From: Ephydatia muelleri
Lineage: Eukaryota > Porifera > Demospongiae > Spongillida > Spongillidae
Assembly (NCBI GenBank): GCA_013339895.1
Contig: JABACO010000005.1
Span: 6,666,205 to 6,730,204 of the forward strand
Length of the DNA: 64,000 nt
Direction: 5' to 3'
The notes beneath the pieces were generated by a model. It was given only the letters and a program-made list of their open reading frames with translations, was not told where the DNA came from and searched no databases. This document shows positions 23,901-36,000 of this stretch, one piece after another; the first letter of the stretch is position 1, and every line of letters starts with the position of its first letter. The position numbers and the translations under genes were made by a program.

Positions 23901-26900
23901 TGCTGTCAGAGCTGCCATCATTGATAGCAAATAGCTTTTTCCTTTTCTCTGGCTTCCAAGGAAGACAATATTTCAAGCATCAATGTTTCTCTGTCACTGT
24001 TTGGACCACAAGACCATGTGCTCAGTGTAAGTGTGTACATATATCCATCTCCTCAGTGCATAGTGGCAATACTATAAAGCATCTGATGGAGGATGTGGGA
24101 ACCTGCCATTTTTTAAACTCCTATTTTCCTCACTCATGATAGCACTTCCCTTGTCCCCTTGTGTGTCCTTGTATCCCTCCTCCTCCTTCCCCTCTCACAC
24201 CACACCCCCATGCTATCTGATCTCTGCAGTACTCATAGCACCAAAATCAAAGATTCTTTTTGGATGGTCTTTAAATAAAGTAATTAACTTCCAAGTCCCA
24301 ACAATTAATTTGCAAGGCCTAACATATTTTTACGATGAAACATATAAATAAATATGATATGCACACCTTATTTAAGAGTAAGTGCATTTGTATGTGTGCC
24401 TTAAACCTAAAAGCTGACCCCAATGGGGGCCAACATCAGTACGGTAAGAGAGAAGCTATAGTGGCCATGGATCCTTTAAGCCACTCAGTATCAATGTCTA
24501 TTCGGCAACAATGTCTTCACCACAATGATACAACTCAGCACATTAACTTTAGAGTGTACAACATACGATGGAATTGATTCAAAACTTCATCATTTGCTGC
24601 TGCTTAGTTGTGCTCTTCGACTAAAATTAAATGTATCATGGGATCCATGTTAACATAGAAAATTGAAAAAATAACGAATTCATTATATATTTAACGCAGA
24701 CATACCCTTATTTAAAAGCATTCCAAATTCATGCACATTACAGGATCCTACACTTTGATGAACAAGATTGAAGTGCATTTTAACATGTTTGTGACATCAT
24801 CAATTCTAATGAATACAAAATGAATTCTCACTTAATGATTATTCAATTGTTTGAGTTTATTCTATATCTGCATTAGTATTAAGGCCTATCAAAGATCTAT
24901 TTGGAGAAATAAATATTTTCACACTATTCTATTTCAATTAGTTTTGCTTACGTCTAATGTACAGTATATCTATTAACATGTAACATCATCATTTTCCGCA
25001 CATAGGTGGATTTTAAATCAATTTGCATTTAATAAATTACGTTCAAAGCAATATTCCACTGTTAACCTCATGTTAACTGTACTAGATTGAAGGAATTGCA
25101 GACAATACAATCTCCATAGCAACACAACCCTGTCCGCCAGGCTATGAGCTGGAAGATGACTCTTACAACTCCACTGCCATCGGTCTAACGTGTGTGTGTG
25201 ACACGTTGCATGATGGCACCATTGTCAACTGCGAGCCCAGTTTGGATTCTGTGCTCCTCCAGGTACGTGAAGGTCACATGACTCTCATGTGACTAAGTGA
25301 GTCGTTTACATCTAGCAAAGTGATCCATGTGTGGAATGAATTCATTGTGCCCTCTTCCCCAGCCCTCTTTGTGGGCAGTGTCTCCAGTAGGCGTGGCTTC
25401 TGTACCGGCACTGAAGACCTACCACTGTCCCAATGGCTATTGCATTCAGATCTACAACACCAGTGCTGGTCCAAACACTCATGGAAGTGTCTACACATAC
25501 AATAGTCCCGAGGCCCAGTGTAACTGCAATAGGAGTGGTATGTGTACTTATTACACACAATATATATCAATCCTTACAATTTATTACATTTTATTATGGT
25601 AATGTGAGAGAGTTTGGATATGACTGTGTATGTGTACATATGTCGCAGGTGTCATGTCTGTGAGTATGGGTGTGCATATTTATAACACTTCATGTGTGTA
25701 TGTGATGGGAGAATTAAAGCATTCCCACAAACCGCACCCCCTTGTAGGAGTACTATGTGGTAGCTGTCCGCAAGGATGTGGTGTTAGTGTCTTGACTAAC
25801 AGGTGTGTGACATGTGGAAATGAGAATGGCCTGCTCATCCTGGCTCTATGTAAGCCCACGTACCTACAGTCCTAGGTCTTGCCAATATCACTGATCTTCA
25901 TTTGACTAGTATTTATTTTTCTTGAGTAGGTGTGGTGGTTGTCATGGCAACTATTATCATCATGATTTACCCCCATCCAATAATGGCAGGGTTCTACCCA
26001 TGTCTCTTTGCCATTCAAGTGAGCCACCCTATTGGAATGTTTGTGTTTGTCACATGACAGTCATGTGATCCCCTCACCAGCTGGCTCCTCTCATCAGTGA
26101 GGAGTTTCCCATCTCCTTTGAGAGCATCCATCCATATCTCTACTACATCTCTTCCTTCCTGGCCCTCTATTTCCCCTATGACTTTTGTCTCCTCAACAAC
26201 CTTAACCCTTTGGCCTCCTATTTTCTCCGGTACACACCCCCTCTTCTGGTTACCCTGACTGTTGTGATCACCTTGGTGATAAGGTAAGGAGCATATGGCT
26301 TCAGGGGAGAAGTCACTGCACACTTTATGCACCTGTGTATTTCAGGAAGAAGGTACTCAGGCTCCGTTCCATACCATGGTATGGAGTGTGGACTTTAGTA
26401 TTGCTATTGTACACCCAGGCAGTTCACACATCAATGAGTGCTCTGAACTGCCCACTGATCCAAGACAGCAATGGACACACCACACCTGTAGGTGATATGT
26501 TTCTGTGATCATTTGAAACCCATGGCATTAAAATGTCATTCAAAGCCCTGTGCTACAACATGCTAGCTCTGATGGGTAGGTGTGGCTACTACATACTGAT
26601 CCTGGCAATGCACTCCAATTGGCTGCACACTTGAATATAAGGGTTGTTTTTTAACTCTTTGAATGCCAAGTGTGAGTTTGATATTGCGTGCAAAAATGTG
26701 TTGATTAGGCATAGCTCAATGATGCATGTACATGGAACCTTATAAGTCCATGTACAAAGCAATGATAGTTCTTCTCACACTGGTAAAGAATTCCATTATT
26801 CACTTCACTAATGCAGTACTTCAATACTTCAAGAACAAGAATGCGTAGCCCAGATCAGTGTAGTATATCATACCTGTTCACTCCTCCCTTTTGCCAGTTT

Positions 26901-28487
26901 GTATTATGGAGGCCAGCGGGTTATAATGGACAAACAAAATGTGCTTACACCTGGACCACATATTTGTATGACTAGTTATGGGGTTACATGTATGTCAGTA
27001 TTGCACTTGCATGCATATTCAGAGTGATTTTGATCAACACAATATAACCCATAGCACTGCACGAATGAATTCTTGTTTTGTGACCATGCAATGTATATAT
27101 GCACTTGGCGTTCAAAAAGTTAAAACAGGAATGGTCAGAATTGAGTACTATGTCAATTGTATTTAGTGTAATGTTATCAGTGACTATGTTTTCCACTTAC
27201 GAGATGCCACACCCTCTTCTCCAATGCCACACCCTCTTCTCCAATGCCACACCCTCTTCTCCAATGCCACACCCCTAGAGGTGGTATGTGGATGGTACAG
27301 TGGAGTGCTTCACACAGGGGCACCTCCCCCCTGGCCCTATTCTCTATCCTGGCCCTGGTGCTGGAGGCGGGGCTCATTCCTCTGGTGGTCATGATATCCA
27401 TGGAGAAACTGAAGGTTAGTGTATTCACCATATATGGTCATTGCATTGCACATTAGAGTACTAGCATTGCATGAGGCTATATCAGTACACTGTATGATGG
27501 GAATGATAGCGTTTGGATGGAATGGAAGGTGATGGAGGGGAGGAGATGGAAGTGATGGAATGGAGGGGAGGAGATGGAAGTGATGGAATGTGAGGTGATG
27601 GAGGGGAGGTGATGGAAGGGATGGAATGGGAGGTGATGAAGGGGAGGAGATGGAAGTGAATAAGGAAAATATAAAGGGATTACGAGGATATCACTATTTT
27701 ATTAGTCAAGTGTACTTTATGATGCATTTTAAGGAATTCAGAATGGAACGAAATATTGGTATGTTGTACTCTTTCTATAGCAGCCATTGTGGCTTCGTCA
27801 CCTGGTGCAGCCCCTCACTGATGCCTTCAAGGAGGACTGGAGGTGGTGGGGGAGCCATGGAGCTAGCCAGGAGGTTCCTGCTCATCCTCTTCACTCCTCC
27901 CCTTCCCCGGGAACCCCATTCCTCCCTCCTACCTCCTCATGGCCTACCTGTGTGCTTACGCCTTCATCCAGCCCTACAAGTCAGCTGTGGTCAACCTTGT
28001 GGAGGTGGCACTGTGTGTGGACCTGCTGTTGATGCTGCTGATAGTAGGAGACTCGCCATCACAGAAGACCTGCTCTACTCCCACACCACACAGCTCTCTG
28101 TCTCCCAGAGCAACCAAGATGGCTGCGTCGTGTCTGGATTCACCAGATTCACTGGCCTGCTGACTCCATTTTATTACCTCCCCCTTCTGGCAGGAGTGGT
28201 GTGCATTGCAGTGGGTGTGGCATTGCTCCTCAGGTACACATTAGTCCACACATGTGTTTTTATTGTCGTCCATAATGGATACGTCTTCATATCCCTGCAG
28301 ATCTCTCACAGGGAAGTTCAAGGATGTGGATCTATCACAGAGGGGTGGGACAGAAGATGCTTCCCAAAGGAAAAGGATCAACAGTGACCCCTTTTTCATC
28401 AGCAATAGCCTTCAAACCAACTCACGGACCACGATCTCTTTGGAGGATGTGGACAGCAGGGGCGGGGAATCAGTGAGCAGCCATTGA
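20966..28487 (+). CDS. Gene B, left copy: beta-helix repeat multi-pass membrane protein
   Basis: Seventeen exons are read: 20966-21405, 21469-22044, 22141-22325, 22867-22978, 23027-23178, 23226-23349, 23408-23766, 23876-24026, 25102-25262, 25363-25537, 25748-25849, 25930-26018, 26081-26283, 26346-26487, 27279-27414, 27781-28233 and 28301-28487 (about 1250 codons). There is a signal peptide (LRLIFFLAAVRVTTQ), then a region of Pmp-type repeats with GGG(A/L/V) and FxxN motifs (GGGALDVYN, CSFEDN, SSFARN, CTFRNNSATTRGGGVF, LFDGNYASE). A Cys-rich juxtamembrane part follows (CPPGYELEDD, CGSCPQGCG, CVTCGNENG). Then come several TM helices (VVVVMATIIIMIY, YYISSFLALYF, PPLLVTLTVVITLVI, LALFSILALVLEAGLIPLVV, AVVNLVEVALCVDLLLMLLI, YYLPLLAGVVCIAVGVALLL). 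The cytoplasmic tail is Ser-rich. It is likely a surface protein with a beta-helical ectodomain. Frame breaks near 21190, 21227, 21405, 23600, 27330 and 27900 are absent in the right copy, so they are probably consensus errors. Confidence 0.8.
24027..25101. other. Gene B intron 8 (left), AT-rich, arm-specific
   Basis: About 1.07 kb, AT-rich from 24240 onward, with no coding evidence. The equivalent right-arm intron is 33773-33945, only about 170 bp and unrelated in sequence. Confidence 0.6.
26488..27278. other. Gene B intron 14 (left) with acceptor-adjacent minisatellite
   Basis: About 790 bp. It ends in about four copies of a 20-bp unit (27205-27277) that abut the acceptor CCCCTAG of the next exon. 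The right copy has about eight copies. The rest is conserved with the right arm and non-coding. Confidence 0.7.
27511..27656. repeat. Purine-rich minisatellite in gene B intron
   Basis: Irregular repeats of GATGGAATGGAGGGGAGGA type. They recur as polypyrimidine at about 30885-31003 in the right arm. Non-coding. Confidence 0.85.
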
Positions 28488-28816
28488 CGTGCAACTATGT
28501 CGAAGTTGAACCATCTCAGATTAGCAACAGCAAACAATAAAACTATTATTAAATGCATACCTGCAATTGCATGGTTGTAATATTTATTCAGGCTGTGGAG
28601 TTTGACGCCAGCACTCTGATATGCAGCTGATCTCGACTGTATTCTCCTCTTGTTCAAAATGGTGCGGGTCATGCAAATAGCTACCTTACCTGGTCACCTG
28701 ACCATGTTAAATGCATTGTTTTTCACTTCATCAGAGTTATCTGAGGATCAAATTGATTTGAAGTTACTGTTGTACTACAGAATAAAAAATACGTAAGCCA
28801 ATAAAATAAAAAAAGA

Positions 28817-28889
28817 CGCCCAACGTGGGGGTCGAACCCACGACCCCGAGATTAAGAGTCTCGTGCTCTACCGACTGAGCTAGCCGGGC
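28817..28889 (-). tRNA. tRNA-Lys: tRNA-Lys (CTT)
   Basis: 73 nt. Read on the minus strand it begins GCCCGGCTAGCTCAGTCGGT, has an anticodon arm with loop CTCTTAA (anticodon CTT), the T-arm GGTTCGACCCC, and an acceptor stem closing with GGGC pairing to the 5' end and discriminator G. A-box and B-box promoters are intact. A run of T follows the 3' end (complement of the A-run at 28800-28814), a Pol III terminator. It matches the conserved eukaryotic tRNA-Lys(CTT). Confidence 0.96.
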
Positions 28890-28927
28890 TTCACACAACG
28901 AGATCTACCGACTGAGCTAGCACGGCT
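28890..28927 (-). repeat. Truncated tRNA-Lys 5' fragment
   Basis: Directly upstream of the tRNA gene there is another copy of the tRNA 5' segment (GCTAGCTCAGTCGGTAGA type) with a short TTCACACAACG linker. It is the same unit as the array beside the second tRNA gene. Confidence 0.85.
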
Positions 28928-29617
28928 GTTACGCAGATCTCGTTATAGGAATGGGTACAGGACTTTCAACATGAAGCCATATTAATTATGACGTCCTTCT
29001 GTACCGCTGCGTACCTGTTTAGTTTATAGACAGCGCAGTCCCCTGACTTTTTTCTACACGAGGTTGAAGCGCGTCGTCACATGTCCATTCTTTTCAGTGG
29101 CGATATTCACACAAAAATTCGCTCTACCTTTTAAAAGGCGCTTCAATTGAATGTGCTGATAGTTGCAATCCTGTTACTAGTAAAATGTGCTGTTTTGATT
29201 CAGTACTGTAGTTCCATCAGCATCAGATTCTTGGTGTAGAGTACTGTATTCTTCTATTACAACACCTATTCTTTACTAGTCGCCGAGTCACAGCATTTGT
29301 TGAGAAGCTCCTATATGCCAGTAATACGTACTGGATTGAAACATGCATTAGGGCTTACCAACATGCCAACGTTGGTACAACGTACCAACATGCTCGATGT
29401 CCACCGTAGGGTTAGAAGAGAAACTGTGCACAGTAACTTGTAAAAGCTCCTCTATTTTATTGTGACTCAGAAAACATGATGGTATTCCACCAGAAGCCTC
29501 TAAACTCATTACCCCCTGTTGGGATCATATAAACAGGGGGTTATGACGGAGTTACACTATTGTGGGCTTCATTGTTGATGCCGATTTAGCAAGGGAGAGA
29601 AAAAAAAAAAAAAAAGA

Positions 29618-29690
29618 CGCCCAACGTGGGGGTCGAACCCACGACCCCGAGATTAAGAGTCTCGTGCTCTACCGACTGAGCTAGCCGGGC
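29618..29690 (-). tRNA. tRNA-Lys: tRNA-Lys (CTT), second copy
   Basis: The 73-nt sequence is identical to the tRNA at 28817-28889, in the same orientation, with anticodon CTT, intact A and B boxes, and a long T-run at the 3' side (A-run at 29600-29615 on the plus strand) as Pol III terminator. The A-run and tRNA together look like a duplicated unit. Confidence 0.96.
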
Positions 29691-29910
29691 TTCACACAAC
29701 GAGCTCTACCCACTGAGCTAGCCGGGCTTTACACGTCGAGATCTACCGACTGAGCTAGCGAGGCTTCACACAACGACTGAGCTAGCCGGGCTTCACACAA
29801 CGAGCTCTACCGACTGAGCTAGCGGGGCTTCACACAACGATCTCTACCGACTGAGCTAGCCGGGCTTCACACAACGAGATCTACCCACTGAGCTAGCGGG
29901 GCTTCACACA
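29691..29910 (-). repeat. Tandem array of tRNA-Lys 5'-half fragments
   Basis: About six units of about 37 bp (one shortened to about 27 bp), each made of the first about 25 nt of tRNA-Lys (acceptor strand plus D-arm) and a 12-bp linker TTCACACAACGA. Anticodon and T-arm are absent from every unit. Units differ by a few substitutions. It begins directly at the 5' end of the second tRNA gene. Confidence 0.9.
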
Positions 29911-30023
29911 AAACTCATCTTCATACAAAGAGCACTTTTTGCACGTTTCATTTTTATCAAATTTCCAAGTGCTGCTGTATGATAATACAATATACCACGA
30001 GCATAAAACAACCCGCTGCTGGA

Positions 30024-33000
30024 TCACATCTTGACTACAGGACTGTCATCTTGAATTAGTCGATAGTCCGTGCTGTGCCAGTAGTCTCCTACCTCCTCGA
30101 CTGCGCTGTGATGTACAGAGGAACTCACAATCCGAGTGCTCTGTTGACGAACAGCATGTGGCAAATTCCAAGCCCTGCAGAAATAGAGTGGTATGCAAGA
30201 GCTACGCTGCAAGCCGTAACAAATACTTTATTTGTACACATGATCCAAGAAGGTGTTAGACATTCTTCCCTGACTTTTACAATAGGAGAGAGAAATGCAT
30301 ACCTAAGGAGTGATGCCACGCCCACAGCAATACACACCACTCCTGCCAGAAGAGGGAGGTAATAAAATGGAGTCAGCAGGCCAGTGAATCTGGTGAATCC
30401 AGACACGACGCAGCCATCTTGGTTGCTCTGGGAGACGGAGAGCTGTGTGGTGTGGGAGTAGAGCAGGTCTTCCTGTGATGGCCGAGTCTCCTACTATCAG
30501 CAGCATCAAAAGCAGGTCCACACACAGTGCCACCTCCACAAGGTTGACCACAGCTGACTTGTAGGGCTGGATGAAGGCGTAAGCACACAGGTAGGCCATG
30601 AGGAGGTAGGAGGGAGGAATGGGGTTCCCAGGGAAGGGGAGGGTGAAGAGGAGGAGCAGGAACCTCCTGGCTTAGCTCCATGGCTCCCCACCACCTCCAG
30701 TCCTCCTTGAAGGCATCAGTGAGGGGCTGCACCAGGTGACGAAGCCAAAATGGTTGCTATAGAGAGAGTACAACATACCAATATTTCGTTCCATTCTGAA
30801 TTCGCATCTCATAAAGTACTTTTGACAAATAAAATATTGATATCTCGTAATCCTTCATATTTTCCTTATTCACTTCCATCTCCTCCCCTCCATCACCTCA
30901 CATTCCATCCCTTCCATCTCCTCCCTCCATTCCATCACTTCATCTCCTCCCCTCCATTCCATCACTTCCATCTCCTCCCCTCCATCACCTTCCATTCCAT
31001 CCCAAAAGCTATCATTCCCATCATACAGTGTACTGATATAGCCTCATGCAATGCCAGTACTCTAAATGTGCAATGCAATGACCATATATGGTGAATACAC
31101 TAACCTTCAGTTTCTCCATGGATATCATGACCACCAGAGGAATGAGCCCCGCCTCCAGCACCAGGGCCAGGATAGAGAATAGGGCCAGGGGGAGGTGCCC
31201 CTGTGTGAAGCACTCCACTGTACCATCCACATACCACCTCTAGGGTGTGGCATTGGAGAAGAGGGTGTGGCATTGGAGAAGAGGGTGTGGCATTAGAGAA
31301 GAGGGTGTGGCATTGGAGAAGAGGGTGTGGCATTGGAGAAGAGGGTGTGGCATTAGAGAAGAGGGTGTGGCATTGGAGAAGAGGGTGTGGCATCAGTAAG
31401 TGGAAAACATTAGTCACTGATAACATTACACTAAATATGGTAATTGACATAGTACTCAATTCTGACCATTCCTGTTTTAACTTTTTGAACGCCAAGTGCA
31501 TATATACATTGCATGGTCACAAAACAAGAATTCATTCGTGCAGTGCTATGGGTTATATTGTGTTGATCAAAATCACTCTGAATATGCATGCAAGTGCAAT
31601 ACTGACATGCATGTAACCCCATAACTAGTCATACAAATATGTGGTCCAGGTGTAAGCACATTTTGTCCAATATAACCCGCTGGCCTCCATAATACGAACT
31701 GGCAAAAGGGAGGAGTGAACAGGTATGATATACTACACTGATCTGGGCTACGCATTCTTGTTCTTGAAGTATTGAAGTACTGCATTAGTGAAGTGAATAA
31801 TGGAATTCTTACCAGTGTGAGAAGAACTATCATTGCTTTGTACATGGACTTATAAGGTTCCATGTACATACATCATTGAGCTATGCCTAATCAACACATT
31901 TTTGCACGCAATATCAAACTCACACTTGGCATTCAAAGAGTTAAAAAACAACCCTTATATTCAAGTGTGCAGCCAATTGGAAGTGCATTGCCAGGATCAG
32001 TATGTAGTAGCCACACCTACCCATCAGAGCTAGCATGTTGTAGCACAGGGCTTTGAATGACATTTTAATGCCATGGGTTTCAAATGATCACAGAAACATA
32101 TCACCTACAGGTGTGGTGTGTCCATTGCTGTCTTGGATCAGTGGGCAGTTCAGAGCACTCATTGATGTGTGAACTGCCTGGGTGTACAATAGCAGTACTA
32201 AAGTCCACACTCCATACCATGGTATGGAACGGAGCCTGAGTACCTTCTTCCTGAAATACACAGGTGCATAAAGTGTGCAGTGACTTCTCCCCTGAAGCCA
32301 TATGCTCCTCCTTACCTTATCACCAAGGTGATCACAACAGTCAGGCTAACCAGAAGAGGGGGTGTGTACCGGAGAAAATAGGAGGCCAAAGGGTTAAGGT
32401 TGTTGAGGAGACAGAAGTCATAGGGGAAATAGAGGGCCAGGAAGGAAGAGATGTAGTAGAGATATGGATGGATGCTCTCAAAGGAGATGGGAAACTCCTC
32501 ACCTGATGAGAGGGGCCAGCTGGTGAGGGGATCACATGACTGTCATGTGACAAACACAAACATTCCAATAGGGTGGCTCACTTGAATGGCAAAGAGACAT
32601 GGGTAGAACCCTGCCATTAGTGGATGGGGGTAAATCACTGATGGCAATGGTTGCCATGACAACCACCACACCTACTCAAGAACATATAAATACTAGTCAA
32701 ATGAAGATCAGTGATATTGGCAAGACGTAGGACTGTAGGTACGTGTGGCTTACATAGAGCCAGGATGAGCAGGCCATTCTCATTTCCACATGTCACACAC
32801 CTGTTAGTCAAGACACTAACACCACATCCTTGGGGACAGCTACCACATAGTACACCTACAAGGGGGTGCAGTTTGTGGGAGTGCATTCATAACTCACATG
32901 AAATGTTGACATTACCACAGCTGTATGCTGAATGATGTGTCATGCTTTCATATACCTAATGATGTCATGCTTTCATATACCTAATGATGTCATGCTTTCA

Positions 33001-36000
33001 TATACCTAATGATGTCATGCTTTCATACACAACTGTACATTATGCTTGCACATGCACAATTGTACACACAACACACACACACACATGCACACATGCACAC
33101 ACACATATACACACTCACACACACACACAAACACACACACACACGCACAACACACACACGCACAACACACACACGCACACACACACGCACAACACACACG
33201 CACAACACACCACACGCACAACACACACGCACAACACACACACGCACAACACACACACGCACAACACACACACGCACAACACACACACGCACAACACACA
33301 CACGCACAACACACACGCACAACACACACACGCACGCACACACATACCACTCCTGTTGCAGTTACACTGGGCATCGGGACTATTGTATGTGTAGACACTT
33401 CCATGAGTGTTTGGACCAGCACTGGTGTTGTAGATCTGAATGCAATAGCCATTGGGACAGTGGTAGGTCTTTAGTGCCGGTACACCTACTGGAGCCATCG
33501 CCCACAAAGAGGGCTGGGGAAGAGGGCATAATGAATTCATTCCACACATGGGTCACTTTGCTAGATGTAATCGACTCACTTAGTCACATGAGAGTCATGT
33601 GACCTTCACGTACCTGGAGGAGCACAGAATCCAAACTGGGCTCGCAGTTTACAATGGTGCCATCATGCAACGTGTCACACACACACATTAGACCGAGGCA
33701 GTGGAGTTGTAAGAGTCATCTTCCAGCTCATAGCCTGGCGGGCAGGGTTGTGTTGCTATGGAGATTGTATTGCTACCAGTGTGTTGAAGCTAAGATATTC
33801 ACATGCAGAAGACTTGTGAGTGGGGTTTGGCACACATCAAGGCAATGTGTGCATGCAAGGTAATGGGATGCCTTTTCTGTCACTTCATTTGTGGAGCAGT
33901 GTGTTTAAAGTGAGGGTGGAGTGGAAGGAGGAGGAATGGACTTACACTGAGCACATGGTCGTGTGGTCCAAACAGTGACAGAGAAACATTGATGCTCGAA
34001 ACATTGTCCTCCATCGAAGGAAAAGCTATTTGCTATCAATGATGGCAGCTCTGACAGCAGAGTAGGGTTGAAGATTGGTCCACTCTGTTCAAAATGAATG
34101 TACAGTTAATTAATCTGTACAGTTAATTAATCTGTACAGTTAATTAATATGTGCATGAAACTTTGACACATTCGCTTGCACTTCATCATCAGTGTATGAT
34201 GGTCAGGACAACACTACAAGGTGTGTAGCAGGGGGTGTTTAGGTTTGCCTTGTCTGTATATAGCTTCTTAAACTGCTAAAAATGTTGGTCATGTAGAGGC
34301 ATTTATTCATTCATTCATTCATTCATTCACTCATTCATTCATCCATTCATTCATTTAGGGTTCGAGCAAGAGGCCGTATCAGAGTTGTTGTTAATTGTAG
34401 TGTACTACCTACCATCATGTGAGGTACTACCTACCATCATGTGAGTGTACTACCTACCATCATGTGAGTGTACTACCTACCATCATGTGAGTGTACTACC
34501 TACCATCATGTGAGTGTACTACCTACCATCATGTGAGACTACCTACCATCATGTGAGACTACCTACCATCATGTGAGACTACCTACCATCATGTGCCCTT
34601 TGTGGATCTCACTACCATAGACCAACAGTACTCTCTCTTTTTTGCATGCACCATTGATTTGGCAGATGAAGACTGCAAGGTTTATCTTACAGTGGCCTAA
34701 AATAAATCTGCTCTTTACCTTCAACTCTTTCACGGGCAACAGAGCAATATTGCAGCGCAGGTGCTATACGAAAGCCACTCTGTTTATCTAAACCGTTGAC
34801 ACTTTGTAGTCAACAACATATTGATCAGCTTGTTTCCTGGTCATATAGTGTAAGTTGTTTGCTAACTACGTTTCCCTGCAACGCGCAACACTTTTCTTTG
34901 CACAACATGTGTACTGGCTTTGCCCGCGAAAGAGTTATCATCTGGTCTGAATGCATTGAAGTTATTATCTCCTATGCAGTCTTATTGTGCCCCAACCTCT
35001 CTGAGTAGCGTACATCCTAATACATCCTTAACCCAAAATTAACCCCTTCATCACTAACTTCTCCTGTTGGCTGTGACACTGAGTTGGCTACCCTGAAGAT
35101 AGCATAGGTTGGGTGGCCAATCTCATCAAGGCTTTCCAGCTTGAGAGGAACTGTCTCCCCGGCAAAGACAGAGAAGGAGGTGCTCTCTATATGGAGTGAA
35201 GCAGCAGGTGTCTGGACATAGAGTGTTCGATCACCAATGCTCTCAGATGGGTGTCCAAGGTTACGATTTGATCCATCTGCAGTCACGAAGGGCCATTTGA
35301 TGATATTTTGGCTGTCAAAGAATGGCTCAGTTAAACCTCTCCATGAACAGAAATCCAGCTGACTGATGTAAGCCACAGGTCCAATCAAGGCAGAGTTACC
35401 AGAGAAGGACACATTGAGCTGGAGATGAAAGAGAACACTCGTTATGACCACACCCCCTCAAATGGCAAGGACATACCCCCTTCCATAAGAAAGGAGACAG
35501 TTGGTTGTCCTCATATCGAATGAAGCAGAGAGGGTTGTACAGTAGCTTGGTGAAGCCAGATACCTCAGGGACATGTACTGCGTGACAAAGGCTGCTCCTA
35601 ACCTAGTTATGCATGTGAGAGAAAAATGACACACACCTCTTAGTGCATCATACGTACCTTCCGTGATTGCCATGGAAACTAATAGCAGTCCTTCTGTGAG
35701 TATCAGCTGTCCCTGGGAGGTAACATAGATGGCACCTCCATCAGAGGTGTCGGCATTATTTCCAATGAATTCAAATGTTCCATTTAACGTGAGTGTAGCT
35801 CCAATGACCTGAACGAGCAATGACATCACCACGTGTGCTGCATTCTGATAAGAGCCTACCCTCAGCGTGGCTCCGGTGTTGTTGGTGAACACGTTGTGTC
35901 CATTCATCACCACAGGGATGTAGGGCACACCAATTATGCCTCCCGTGATTGCAACGTTGTTCCGAAATGTGCTGCACACAAGACAAGACAAGGCCTACCT

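Larger units (their letters stand above)
28488..30023. other. Central spacer between the two gene B copies
   Basis: Unique sequence between the 3' ends of the convergent gene B copies. It holds two tRNA-Lys genes and tandem tRNA fragments (listed separately). A 10-bp stem hairpin (ACCCCCTGTT / AACAGGGGGT) lies at 29511-29541. No protein-coding exon was seen. Confidence 0.6.

Noticed and set aside
29691..29910. Cluster of functional tRNA genes
   Set aside because: Units contain only the 5' quarter to third of tRNA-Lys, with no anticodon or T-arm, so they are fragments.
28234..30302. Simple missed-adapter long-read palindrome as the full explanation
   Set aside because: The spacer is about 2 kb and asymmetric with different terminal exons, and the arms differ in whole introns; a single-molecule fold-back would be symmetric.
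34796..35008. 70-codon plus-strand frame
   Set aside because: Lies inside a gene B intron on the opposite strand, no domain and absent from the left arm.
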